From the NCBI GenBank assembly GCA_003353955.1, contig PIVJ01000019.1, positions 1-40,358 on the forward strand: a DNA stretch of 40,358 nucleotides. Reading direction: 5' to 3'. Shown here one piece after another: positions 1 through 6,147 of the stretch. A model generated the notes under the pieces. That model was not told where the DNA came from, searched no databases, and worked only from the letters and a program-made list of their open reading frames with translations. Within the stretch, counting starts at the first letter, position 1. Every line of letters starts with the position of its first letter. The translations under genes were made by a program, and so were the position numbers. The stretch is from Bacteroidota bacterium (GTDB lineage Bacteria > Bacteroidota > Bacteroidia > Bacteroidales > GCA-2711565).

Positions 1-114
1 ATGTTGGGACACAGTTCACCCAAAACAACAGAAGTTTATACCAAAACAATTGAAATAAATAATAAAAAAATTGCAAGTCCGCTTGATAGTTTAATAAGAA
101 ATATTAACTTGTAG
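1..114 (+). CDS. Tyrosine recombinase, C-terminal fragment (cut by window edge)
   Basis: The frame is open from base 1 and stops at 112-114, giving the last 37 residues of a site-specific recombinase. LGHSSPKTTEVYT is the tyrosine-recombinase end motif: H4 corresponds to the late catalytic His and Y13 to the nucleophile. The tail ends in SPLDSL, an ending seen both in integron integrases and in many Bacteroidota Xer-like integrases, so the subfamily cannot be settled from this piece. The stop codon overlaps the first arm of an imperfect palindrome (114-156). Cassette-like genes follow on the same strand. If this is an integron integrase, it would point the same way as its cassettes, which is the less common arrangement. 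Confidence 0.8.
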   Translation: MLGHSSPKTTEVYTKTIEINNKKIASPLDSLIRNINL

Positions 115-156
115 CTATACACGATATAACTGCAATGTGGTTATACAATTGTTAGC
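114..156 (+). repeat. Imperfect palindrome, attC/att-like
   Basis: GCTATACACGATATAAC (114-130) pairs imperfectly with GTTATACAATTGTTAGC (140-156) around a short centre. The outer ends read GCTA and TTAGC and resemble the R''/R' ends of recombination sites seen after the next gene (GCTAACA ... GTTGGC). It lies between the recombinase stop and the next start codon, where a recombination site would be expected. It lacks a long extrahelical region, so attI, a short attC or a hairpin terminator are all possible. Confidence 0.4.
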
Positions 157-163
157 AAACATA

Positions 164-1681
164 ATGAAAAGCAAAATGAAGAACCTAAGATTGATTAGTA
201 TTATTTGTCTGTTTGTTATAGGTTGTACACAAATTAAAGAAACTGAAACGGATTTTCAGGATTTCTTTAAGAGTGGTACAATCACAATCACAGGACAAAT
301 AAAAAACTTGACTGCAAAAGATGGCAAGACAGTTTTTTTAAAACAGCATGATTTACTTTCTGGAAAAAGTGAAGTTATCTCTATTAAAATTGACAATTCT
401 GGAAAATTTGAAAAAATATTAACAATCTATAATAGTCAAGATATATCACTCGAATATCAAGAAAGAACTATTAACCTCCTTGTAAAACAGTCTGATAGTC
501 TAGATTTAGTTTTTGATGCACAAAATCAAAGTCAAGATGTAATTATTACAGGGACAAGTGGAGAAAGAAATACCCTGTTTAATCAGTACTTAAAATTGAC
601 ATTAAACATTAAAAAAGATTATAACCGCAAAACATCAGGAAAAAATTTAGATTTCATCTTGAACTATTATAAAAAAGCTGAGGCAAAGGTGGATTCAATT
701 ATTAATGTTTTACCTAATATTAAGCACGATGCTTTGCTTACCACATGGATTAATGCTGACAAAAAATCACTCATCAATTATAATCTTATTCAATACGCCA
801 GTAAAAATGAATCCCTTCCTGTAACTTTTTTGGCTGATAAGAACATGATAACAGAAAGTGATATAAATAAAATTGACTTTTATTGTAACCGTGACTACGC
901 ACATGATATTCTTAACAACTATGTTGGCGGATGCATTATGAAAGAGAGACAAAAATTTATTGGAGATGTTATAACCAAATTTAAAGAGGATGACTATGAT
1001 AGAGCAATAAAGTTATTGTCAGACAGCACAATGATTGGTTTTCACAATATTGGGAAAGACATTGTAATGTACCAGTTATTCCAACAAATGCTTTTGCCAA
1101 GTATGATGGAAGCGGTTGGGAAAGAATTAAAAATTGATTTGTTAGAGAAATACTTTTTACAAAATACCCATAATGAATTTGTTAAAACTTCAATTATAAA
1201 CACAAGCAATGAACAATCGAATGATGCTCTCGAAGAATCTTTGACTGGAAATTCAGAAGAAGAAGAAGAAGAAGAAGAAGAAGAAGAAGAAGAAGAAGAC
1301 GTACTTGGTGCTCTAATGCAAAAATTTAAGAATATAGTACTTTATGTTGATATTAGTGCAACTTGGTGTGGTCCTTGTATTAAGGAGTTACCTTACTCTA
1401 CAGTTTTACATGAAAATTTGAGTAACAAAGAGGTAGTCTTTGTTTATCTTTTTGCTAAATCAAATCTATCTGATTGGAAAAAGTTAAGTTTAAAATATGA
1501 CTTACAAAGTGAGAATATTCTTCTGTCAGATGAACAGTATAATTTCCTACTAAGCAAATATGCAATTAACTCTGGATTTCCACAATATTTATTAATTGAT
1601 AAAAATGGAGAAATATCAAAGAATGCTCAAAGACCTTCAATGAAAGGAACTAAAGAAGAAATACTTAAATTGTTAAATTGA
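164..1681 (+). CDS. Thioredoxin-fold (TlpA/ResA-like) lipoprotein with poly-Glu linker
   Basis: The N-terminus has a lipoprotein signal peptide (hydrophobic stretch ending LFVIGC), so the protein is probably exported and lipidated. The N-terminal half resembles the DUF4369-type beta domain that precedes many Bacteroidota TlpA-like proteins. The C-terminal third is a thioredoxin domain with the redox motif WCGPC (Cys402 and Cys405), followed by a conserved-looking GFPQYLLIDKNG segment containing the cis-Pro. Between the domains is a run of 14 Glu residues (about 365-378) encoded by an uninterrupted (GAA)14 tract. ATG 164 was chosen over an upstream GTG at 137, which lies inside the palindrome; ATG 176 is also possible. 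The role is likely periplasmic thiol-disulfide exchange. An attC-like site follows directly. Confidence 0.85.
   Translation: MKSKMKNLRLISIICLFVIGCTQIKETETDFQDFFKSGTITITGQIKNLTAKDGKTVFLKQHDLLSGKSEVISIKIDNSGKFEKILTIYNSQDISLEYQERTINLLVKQSDSLDLVFDAQNQSQDVIITGTSGERNTLFNQYLKLTLNIKKDYNRKTSGKNLDFILNYYKKAEAKVDSIINVLPNIKHDALLTTWINADKKSLINYNLIQYASKNESLPVTFLADKNMITESDINKIDFYCNRDYAHDILNNYVGGCIMKERQKFIGDVITKFKEDDYDRAIKLLSDSTMIGFHNIGKDIVMYQLFQQMLLPSMMEAVGKELKIDLLEKYFLQNTHNEFVKTSIINTSNEQSNDALEESLTGNSEEEEEEEEEEEEEEDVLGALMQKFKNIVLYVDISATWCGPCIKELPYSTVLHENLSNKEVVFVYLFAKSNLSDWKKLSLKYDLQSENILLSDEQYNFLLSKYAINSGFPQYLLIDKNGEISKNAQRPSMKGTKEEILKLLN
1256..1297 (+). repeat. (GAA)14 trinucleotide tract inside a coding region
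   Basis: Fourteen perfect GAA units encode a Glu run between the two domains of the thioredoxin-fold lipoprotein. Slippage by whole units would keep the frame and change only linker length and charge. Confidence 0.95.
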
Positions 1682-1692
1682 AAATTACATTT

Positions 1693-1881
1693 GCTAACAA
1701 AGTGTCATATGTAATGCGGGCTTCAGTGGGTAATCCAACTGTTCCGCGTTGTTGCAACACCGCCAATTCGTCTTTGACGACTTGACGGAAAATTTGAAAT
1801 TATGAATAAACGAATTGGCTACGTGCGTAACTGAAAGTTTTGTACTTTTATTCCCGCGCTCCACTTACATAAACGTTGGCG
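1693..1881 (+). repeat. attC-like recombination site downstream of the first cassette gene
   Basis: GCTAACA begins 11 bases after the preceding stop. The opposite end reads AAACGTTGGC. Inner arms also match: ATATGTAATGCGGG near the left end faces CCCGCGCTCCACTTACAT near the right end, and CTTCAGT faces ACTGAAAG. A further inverted pair, CCAATTCGT and ACGAATTGG, lies in the centre. These features are typical of an attC: conserved core ends, imperfect arms and a variable centre. At about 189 bp it is longer than most attC sites, and no covariance search could be run. Confidence 0.5.
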
Positions 1882-1904
1882 TTAATTTGAAAACAATAAA
1901 AAAA

Positions 1905-2303
1905 ATGAATAAAAATATAGATTTAGGATTGTTAATCCTTCGTATTGCTGTTGGTGTATTAATGTTATTGCATGGTATTGCAAAATTGAAAGGCGTGTCC
2001 TTTATTGAAGGAATGTTAGATAGAAATGGATTACCTGCTTTTCTAGCCTATGGCGTATATGTTACAGAAATTGTCGCCCCTTTATTAATTATTATTGGAT
2101 TTAGAACTCGTTTAGCTTCTGCTGCTTATGCCTTTGGTGCATTATCTGCTGTGTTTCTAGTACATTCTGGCGATATATTTACATTAAACGAACACGGTGG
2201 ATGGGGAATTGAACTATTAGGGCTATACTTATTGGGAGCTATTGCATTATTCTTTACTGGTAGTGGGAAAATAGCCTTTTCTTCTTCAAATAAGTGGGAT
2301 TAA
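1905..2303 (+). CDS. DoxX family membrane protein
   Basis: The product is a 132-residue protein with four hydrophobic segments. It carries the DoxX N-terminal pattern (LLILRIAVGVLMLLHGIAKL) and continues with the usual GLPAFLAYGVYVTEIVAPLLII and GGWGIELLGLYLLGAIALFF segments. DoxX proteins are small inner-membrane proteins linked to thiol and oxidative stress responses, but the exact activity here cannot be deduced. The start at 1905 (ATG after an A-rich stretch) is preferred; extending to 1815 would translate through the attC-like site and adds 30 residues unlike the family. The stop codon is immediately followed, with no gap, by the 3' end of an antisense group II intron remnant. Confidence 0.85.
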   Translation: MNKNIDLGLLILRIAVGVLMLLHGIAKLKGVSFIEGMLDRNGLPAFLAYGVYVTEIVAPLLIIIGFRTRLASAAYAFGALSAVFLVHSGDIFTLNEHGGWGIELLGLYLLGAIALFFTGSGKIAFSSSNKWD

Positions 2304-2400
2304 GTCGAGTAGATAAAGGAGAACTCCAGCCCTAACCCTCTCACAGAACCGTGTTTGACAGTCTCCCGTTACACGGCTCTTCGCAATCAAACCTAAGGGG
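2304..2400 (-). mobile_element. Group II intron 3' end (domains V-VI), truncated
   Basis: On the minus strand, 2379-2346 forms a 34-nt hairpin with the hallmarks of group II intron domain V. There is a 9-bp basal stem beginning GAGCCGTGT with the AGC catalytic triad, a short internal bulge, a 4-bp upper stem and a GAGA (GNRA) tetraloop. Downstream, 2345-2304 can form a domain VI-like stem and ends in CTACTCGAC, with an AC 3' end. No reverse transcriptase reading frame is present and the 5' part of the intron is missing, so this is a relic. Its 3' boundary abuts the doxX-like stop codon. Confidence 0.7.
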
Positions 2401-2471
2401 AAGCCATCCCAGTTAATAATTATTATAAAGAACTAAACTTCTGATCTTTATGTTAAGTACTCCTAGATAAT

Positions 2472-2735
2472 AGAATCAATCTTTATTGCAATCCAGAAAT
2501 CGTAAAATGTTCAAAGTCAATAAGATAAATAGGTTTAGTGATGTTTAAAGAATTTAGCGCATCACTAGTGGCTTGAAACTATTGTTTCGAAAAGACATAT
2601 GGTTTGTCATCTTCTATTGTTAAATTCATCGATTCACCTTCAGTAATTCCAGTAAAAGAATCATCATCATATGATATTGAAATTCTATCATTTGAAGTTG
2701 TGAACAAACCTATTGAGTATTTCGGTCTAACCATG
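2472..2735 (-). pseudogene. Remnant open frame with internal stop, unrecognised
   Basis: On the minus strand a frame runs from ATG near 2733, through segments such as SIGLFTTSNDRISISYDDD and GITEGESMNLTIEDDKPYVF, to a TAG near 2583. It continues open in the same frame (FQATSDALNSLNITKP...) to a TAA near 2487. The 5' part lies inside repeats that look like an IS end, so the original start was probably lost. No family is recognised. Confidence 0.3.
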
Positions 2736-2780
2736 CCACGGATTTCGGTCTTAGGATGCCACTCTAAAAGACGCTTTTAG
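2719..2780. mobile_element. IS21-like terminal repeat remnant
   Basis: Two 21-bp direct repeats starting at 2719 and 2742 share ATTTCGGTCT and ATGCCAC with three differences between. Repeated GTGGCAT...AGACCGAAAT blocks of this kind are found at the ends of IS21-family elements in Bacteroidota. A short perfect palindrome, CTAAAAG-acg-CTTTTAG, follows at 2764-2780. No istA or istB gene is intact nearby, so this would be a degraded end. Confidence 0.4.
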
Positions 2781-2899
2781 GTGGATCAGGGGCAGATTAG
2801 GAGGCTGGGCAATTGCTCAAAGCCCAATCTTAAATACTACAATTATCGTTGATCGTTTGATGAAAAGGGATTATGAACCTCACGATTGTGGGCTTTTTA

Positions 2900-3352
2900 T
2901 TATTTTTGAGTTACGTATATATCTACGATTTTTGTATCTGTATTAATTTCAATTTTAGAAGGATTTGTTAATAGAGAAGTTTTGTTATCTTTCTCTAATT
3001 CAATATCGTAGCCTTTCTTGTCGTATTTCATCAAAGAACCTGTCGCTGCGTCAATTCCCCATCCGATTAGGCTCCCTAAATTTATAATACTCACTGCATT
3101 AAACTTTCTGTCTAATGTAATTACTCTGGTCTCATATCCGTCTAACTTGATTTCTACAAGTTTATCAGATAAACTTCTTTTAACCTGAGTGGTACAAGGC
3201 GTTTTACAGATTTCAAGTCCATCTATATAGACTTTAGCTCCTTGTGGATTAGAGTCAAATCTAATTGCATCTTTCGTACCCGTAAAGATTGTTGCACAAC
3301 TTGTCATTAGAAATATTGATGCAATCGCAAGAGTAAATAATTTACTTTTCAT
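2900..3352 (-). CDS. PEGA-domain lipoprotein
   Basis: The product is a 150-residue protein. It has a lipoprotein signal peptide with a lipobox ending LMTSC, so the mature protein would start at Cys19. The following segment (SNPQGAKVYIDGLEICKTPCTTQVKR ... VEIKLDGYETR) is a PEGA repeat, the small beta domain named after its usual sequence. PEGA domains are common in envelope proteins of Bacteroidota, but no specific activity is known. A pair of Cys residues flanks the PEGA turn (CKTPC). It is a single gene with no obvious operon partners, in a region of mobile-element debris. Confidence 0.8.
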   Translation of the reverse strand: MKSKLFTLAIASIFLMTSCATIFTGTKDAIRFDSNPQGAKVYIDGLEICKTPCTTQVKRSLSDKLVEIKLDGYETRVITLDRKFNAVSIINLGSLIGWGIDAATGSLMKYDKKGYDIELEKDNKTSLLTNPSKIEINTDTKIVDIYVTQK

Positions 3353-3960
3353 TTCTTTATATTTTAAAATAATGCTTACTCCTGTTTATAGTCTTTTTCA
3401 GCCTATTCCGACTGTTTTGGATTTCGTTAATTGAGACCAAGGTTAAAATTCACAACTCTTATTCAGGGAATTGTGAAACCCGATATCTTCAGATTTAAGT
3501 TCAAAAGTAGTACTATTTTTCTTGATTCGGGATACTATTTTCCATTTTTTTCTTTGGTCAAGGAACAGATATTCCTTTGGAGGATTCAGGACGAGACATA
3601 AAATGCTAAAGAAAGCCAACCGCACAAAAGCAAAGAGTACTATCGCACACATTGCTTTCTTCCCACTTTTGGATGATAATGAATACTATAAGTCTGTTGT
3701 ATAAATTGAAAACTAAATTTTGCCTAAAGGCACAACAGCTTAATTAAGTTTTAGGATCTCCATTATTAAAAGATGTATCTTTACTATTATAGATACACAA
3801 TAAATAAAATGACCACAAAAACTCAGGATCTTCATTGTATTGCTATCCAGTCTGTTAATAACTTTTACTACAATGGAGATAGTCAATATATACACAATAC
3901 AGGTGTGGATAGCTAATGGTTATAAGCAATATTTTTAAACTTGACAGAATCTAAGAAGTA
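3353..3960. other. Intergenic region, palindrome-rich, no convincing gene
   Basis: This stretch holds two overlapping short frames on opposite strands (3443-3652 minus, 3522-3704 plus), neither recognisable. The minus one starts with a hydrophobic segment and could be a small membrane peptide, but support is weak. Between 3740 and 3930 there are several small palindromes: TGTATCT/AGATACA and GCTATCC/GGATAGC. There is also a degenerate direct repeat beginning AGGATCT(C/T)CATT. It may be decayed recombination-site or IS sequence. Confidence 0.4.
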
Positions 3961-4545
3961 ATGAGAAATCTTTTAATAATTATCAGTTTAATTTCATTAA
4001 TTAGTTGTACTGAAAGTATTGATGAAGCCAACACTTATCTTGGATTTGACTATTCTTTAAGAAGTAGCGTGTCGAGAAATGCTGGTTATTATTTAACGGA
4101 GCAAAACACGATTGTATCTTGCCAGGTTGACCATTTTTACGAAATCGTCCATTCTGTTTTTATGGCAAAGTATCCAAATGCTTCATCTCTATTTCAGGAA
4201 GGAATTGCAACCTATTTTGCAGGAACAGGCGGAAATAATTTCGATTTCCAAATAGCTCAGTTATGTGAAATGATTGAATCTAATCCAAATACAGATTTAT
4301 CAAAATTTAACGATTTAAATAAATTACTTAAAAATGGTTCTAATCATTTCTATACAATTGGTGCAACATTTATTGATTATGCCTTTAAGAAAGGTGGATC
4401 AGAAAAAGTAATTTCACTTTTTCAATACCCAAAATCAAATGAAGAAAAACTTTCTGCAATTAGCAAAGAACTTGAAATTGGAGAAAATGACATTGACTCA
4501 TTTCTTAAAAATTACATTATTAAATTAAACAAAGAAAAAAACTAA
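3961..4545 (+). CDS. Putative lipoprotein resembling a degenerate gluzincin peptidase
   Basis: The protein has 194 residues with a signal peptide ending in a lipobox-like LISC (Cys16). The segment DHFYEIVHSVF followed about 20 residues later by QEGIATYFAG has the layout of a gluzincin site (HExxH ... E-G-hydrophobic-A). Here the first His of HExxH is Tyr (YEIVH), so zinc binding may be lost. The protein is short for a peptidase of this type. The assignment rests only on this motif resemblance and is tentative. GCTAACA lies two bases after the stop, as in the other cassette-like genes, but no partner arm was found. Confidence 0.6.
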   Translation: MRNLLIIISLISLISCTESIDEANTYLGFDYSLRSSVSRNAGYYLTEQNTIVSCQVDHFYEIVHSVFMAKYPNASSLFQEGIATYFAGTGGNNFDFQIAQLCEMIESNPNTDLSKFNDLNKLLKNGSNHFYTIGATFIDYAFKKGGSEKVISLFQYPKSNEEKLSAISKELEIGENDIDSFLKNYIIKLNKEKN

Positions 4546-4546
4546 T

Positions 4547-4575
4547 GCTAACAATGGTAGTCGTTGCACAATCCT
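4547..4575 (+). repeat. attC-like half site
   Basis: GCTAACAATGG follows directly after the preceding stop, the same position and core as the sites at 1693 and (minus strand) 39597. A matching GTTRGC arm could not be found downstream, so this is a truncated or decayed site at best. Confidence 0.25.
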
Positions 4576-4621
4576 ATAAAATTAAGATTTAGTAGTTTCC
4601 AAAGCATCTTTGAGTTCGATT

Positions 4622-4650
4622 AAGCCCCTTTGAGGGCTTTTTCTTTTTGT
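4622..4650 (+). terminator. Intrinsic terminator
   Basis: AAGCCC (4622-4627) and GGGCTT (4634-4639) form a 6-bp stem with a 6-nt loop, followed by a T-rich run. It would end transcription from the lipoprotein gene at 3961. Confidence 0.65.
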
Positions 4651-4780
4651 GTCAAATTTGCAATTGATAATATATTGATTGCTTACAGATCAGTAAAATC
4701 AGTCGTAATTGGTCAATAATAGAAGACCTGCTTATTTCATCAGTTTTAGCAAGTCATAAGCAGTGCTATCGCTACTGGTT

Positions 4781-5914
4781 TTAGCTTTTTTTTACCAATA
4801 ATCTATAAACGTAAACAATGCCATTGCTAAAAGCAAAGGTCAGGGTGGAGAGTAAAATAAATTTAACAAAGGCCGGAAGGGCTAAGTTAATCATGAGTAA
4901 AGCGATAACACCTACGACGATCATATGTATGATGTAAACCTGATAGGAGTTTTTGTTTAATTGTATCATCAGCTTATTTGCCATCTTAAAATTAAATCTG
5001 AAAACATGGATCAGAACGTAAAGAAAGCTTAACATGCTTAGAATAACAGAAATGTAATATATAATCCTGTCAACCATACCGGAAATAAAAAAGTAATTTC
5101 TGCTCGGATCAATCATGTTAAAAAAGAGGTTCAAGGCAACAACTGTATAAATACTGATTGAAACGGTTAATATGATATTTGAAATGATATAATACTTCTT
5201 ATTCTTTCTATCGGATTCAAAAACCTTCAATTTATTACACAATGATCCTAAGAGAAAGGCCATAAAATATACGAGCAGTCTTTCTTTCTGAAAATGAAGA
5301 ATTGGAGAGTTAAACCATCCTGTCTGACCCATACTTGAAATAGCCATACTGTATAGCAGTCCAATTGCAAAAACCAAAACCACAGCTTTCTTCACCGAGA
5401 CTTTTATAGACAACAACTTGCTTCTCTTCAATGCATAATATAGCATTTGAAATAAAAATAAAACAGGCAAAAACCATAACCATCCTTGAATTGGGCTGTT
5501 GGCAAAGAAACTTAAATCTGATCCGCTTCTTTGGAAGAGGTGAAAGTATGAAAACCATTCTTCCTGGGGTAATCCTCTTGAATAAAGAAATACTGCTTTG
5601 TAGGCAGGGATTAAGGTAAAAACGGCAATAATCCAGGGCAACATTATTCGTTTGAATTTGGATTTTAAGAAACGGAGAGTGGATCTATTCTCTACAGAAA
5701 ACGGAATAAAATATCCGGAGATAAAGAACATAATGAACATAATAAATAGATCTAAGTACATTCGTATCAATCCTATTGAACTGTTTTGCATGGGGTCAAT
5801 GACAATCCAATTATTTGTTAATACAGATTCGTAAACAAGTCCTGAGTGTAAGACTACTACCAGAAAAATTAAAAATGTTCTTAAATTGTCTAAAAAGTGA
5901 ATGCGAGTTTTCAT
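4781..5914 (-). CDS. Acyltransferase 3 family membrane protein
   Basis: The product is a 377-residue integral membrane protein with about ten hydrophobic segments. The N-terminus (IHFLDNLRTFLIFLVVVLHSGLVYE) matches the acyltransferase-3 family opening, including the HS pair used as the catalytic His region. Later segments (FFISGYFIPFSV, LPWIIAVFTLIPAY) are also typical. Family members O-acylate cell-surface sugars or modify glucans such as osmoregulated periplasmic glucans (MdoC-like). The substrate here is unknown. The gene is divergent from the AraC-cyclase-TPR gene, and the 233-bp gap contains repeated TGACGCA boxes, suggesting control by that regulator. Confidence 0.85.
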   Translation of the reverse strand: MKTRIHFLDNLRTFLIFLVVVLHSGLVYESVLTNNWIVIDPMQNSSIGLIRMYLDLFIMFIMFFISGYFIPFSVENRSTLRFLKSKFKRIMLPWIIAVFTLIPAYKAVFLYSRGLPQEEWFSYFHLFQRSGSDLSFFANSPIQGWLWFLPVLFLFQMLYYALKRSKLLSIKVSVKKAVVLVFAIGLLYSMAISSMGQTGWFNSPILHFQKERLLVYFMAFLLGSLCNKLKVFESDRKNKKYYIISNIILTVSISIYTVVALNLFFNMIDPSRNYFFISGMVDRIIYYISVILSMLSFLYVLIHVFRFNFKMANKLMIQLNKNSYQVYIIHMIVVGVIALLMINLALPAFVKFILLSTLTFAFSNGIVYVYRLLVKKS

Positions 5915-5968
5915 TTTAAATCGTTTTAATTTTTACATAACTTGATGATGTAAAGGTCTGTTAAAGCC

Positions 5969-6060
5969 TGACGCATCAATAATCAACAATGAGTACAATT
6001 ATATAAAGTTTGGCAAATCTATTGTAATTATGACGCAGCAATATAAATTATGATGCATTC
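5969..6060. promoter_or_regulatory. Candidate operator: repeated TGACGCA boxes between divergent genes
   Basis: TGACGCATCAATA (5969-5981) and TGACGCAGCAATA (6031-6043) are 13-bp direct repeats with one difference, 62 bp apart. A weaker copy, TGATGCATTC, follows at 6051, 20 bp after the second. Direct repeats of this kind suit AraC-type regulators, and the divergent gene at 6148 encodes one. The assignment is inferred from position and repetition only. Confidence 0.4.
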
Positions 6061-6147
6061 GACAAAGAATACGTTAAGTACAGGGTTGAAACATTATTCG
6101 TATCTTTTCAGAATATAGTCCTTAGTATCTATTTAGTTTCTTGATCA

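Noticed and set aside
1815-1904. Longer N-terminus for the DoxX protein
   Set aside because: It would translate part of the attC-like site and has no similarity to DoxX starts.
3443-3704. Two overlapping short frames on opposite strands
   Set aside because: Neither has family resemblance or clear start signals; kept only as part of the gap description.
4590-4640. A possible tRNA 3' fragment (GAGTTCGATT followed by a terminator) as an island attachment site
   Set aside because: The T-stem does not pair and no acceptor or anticodon arm is present; only the terminator is supported.
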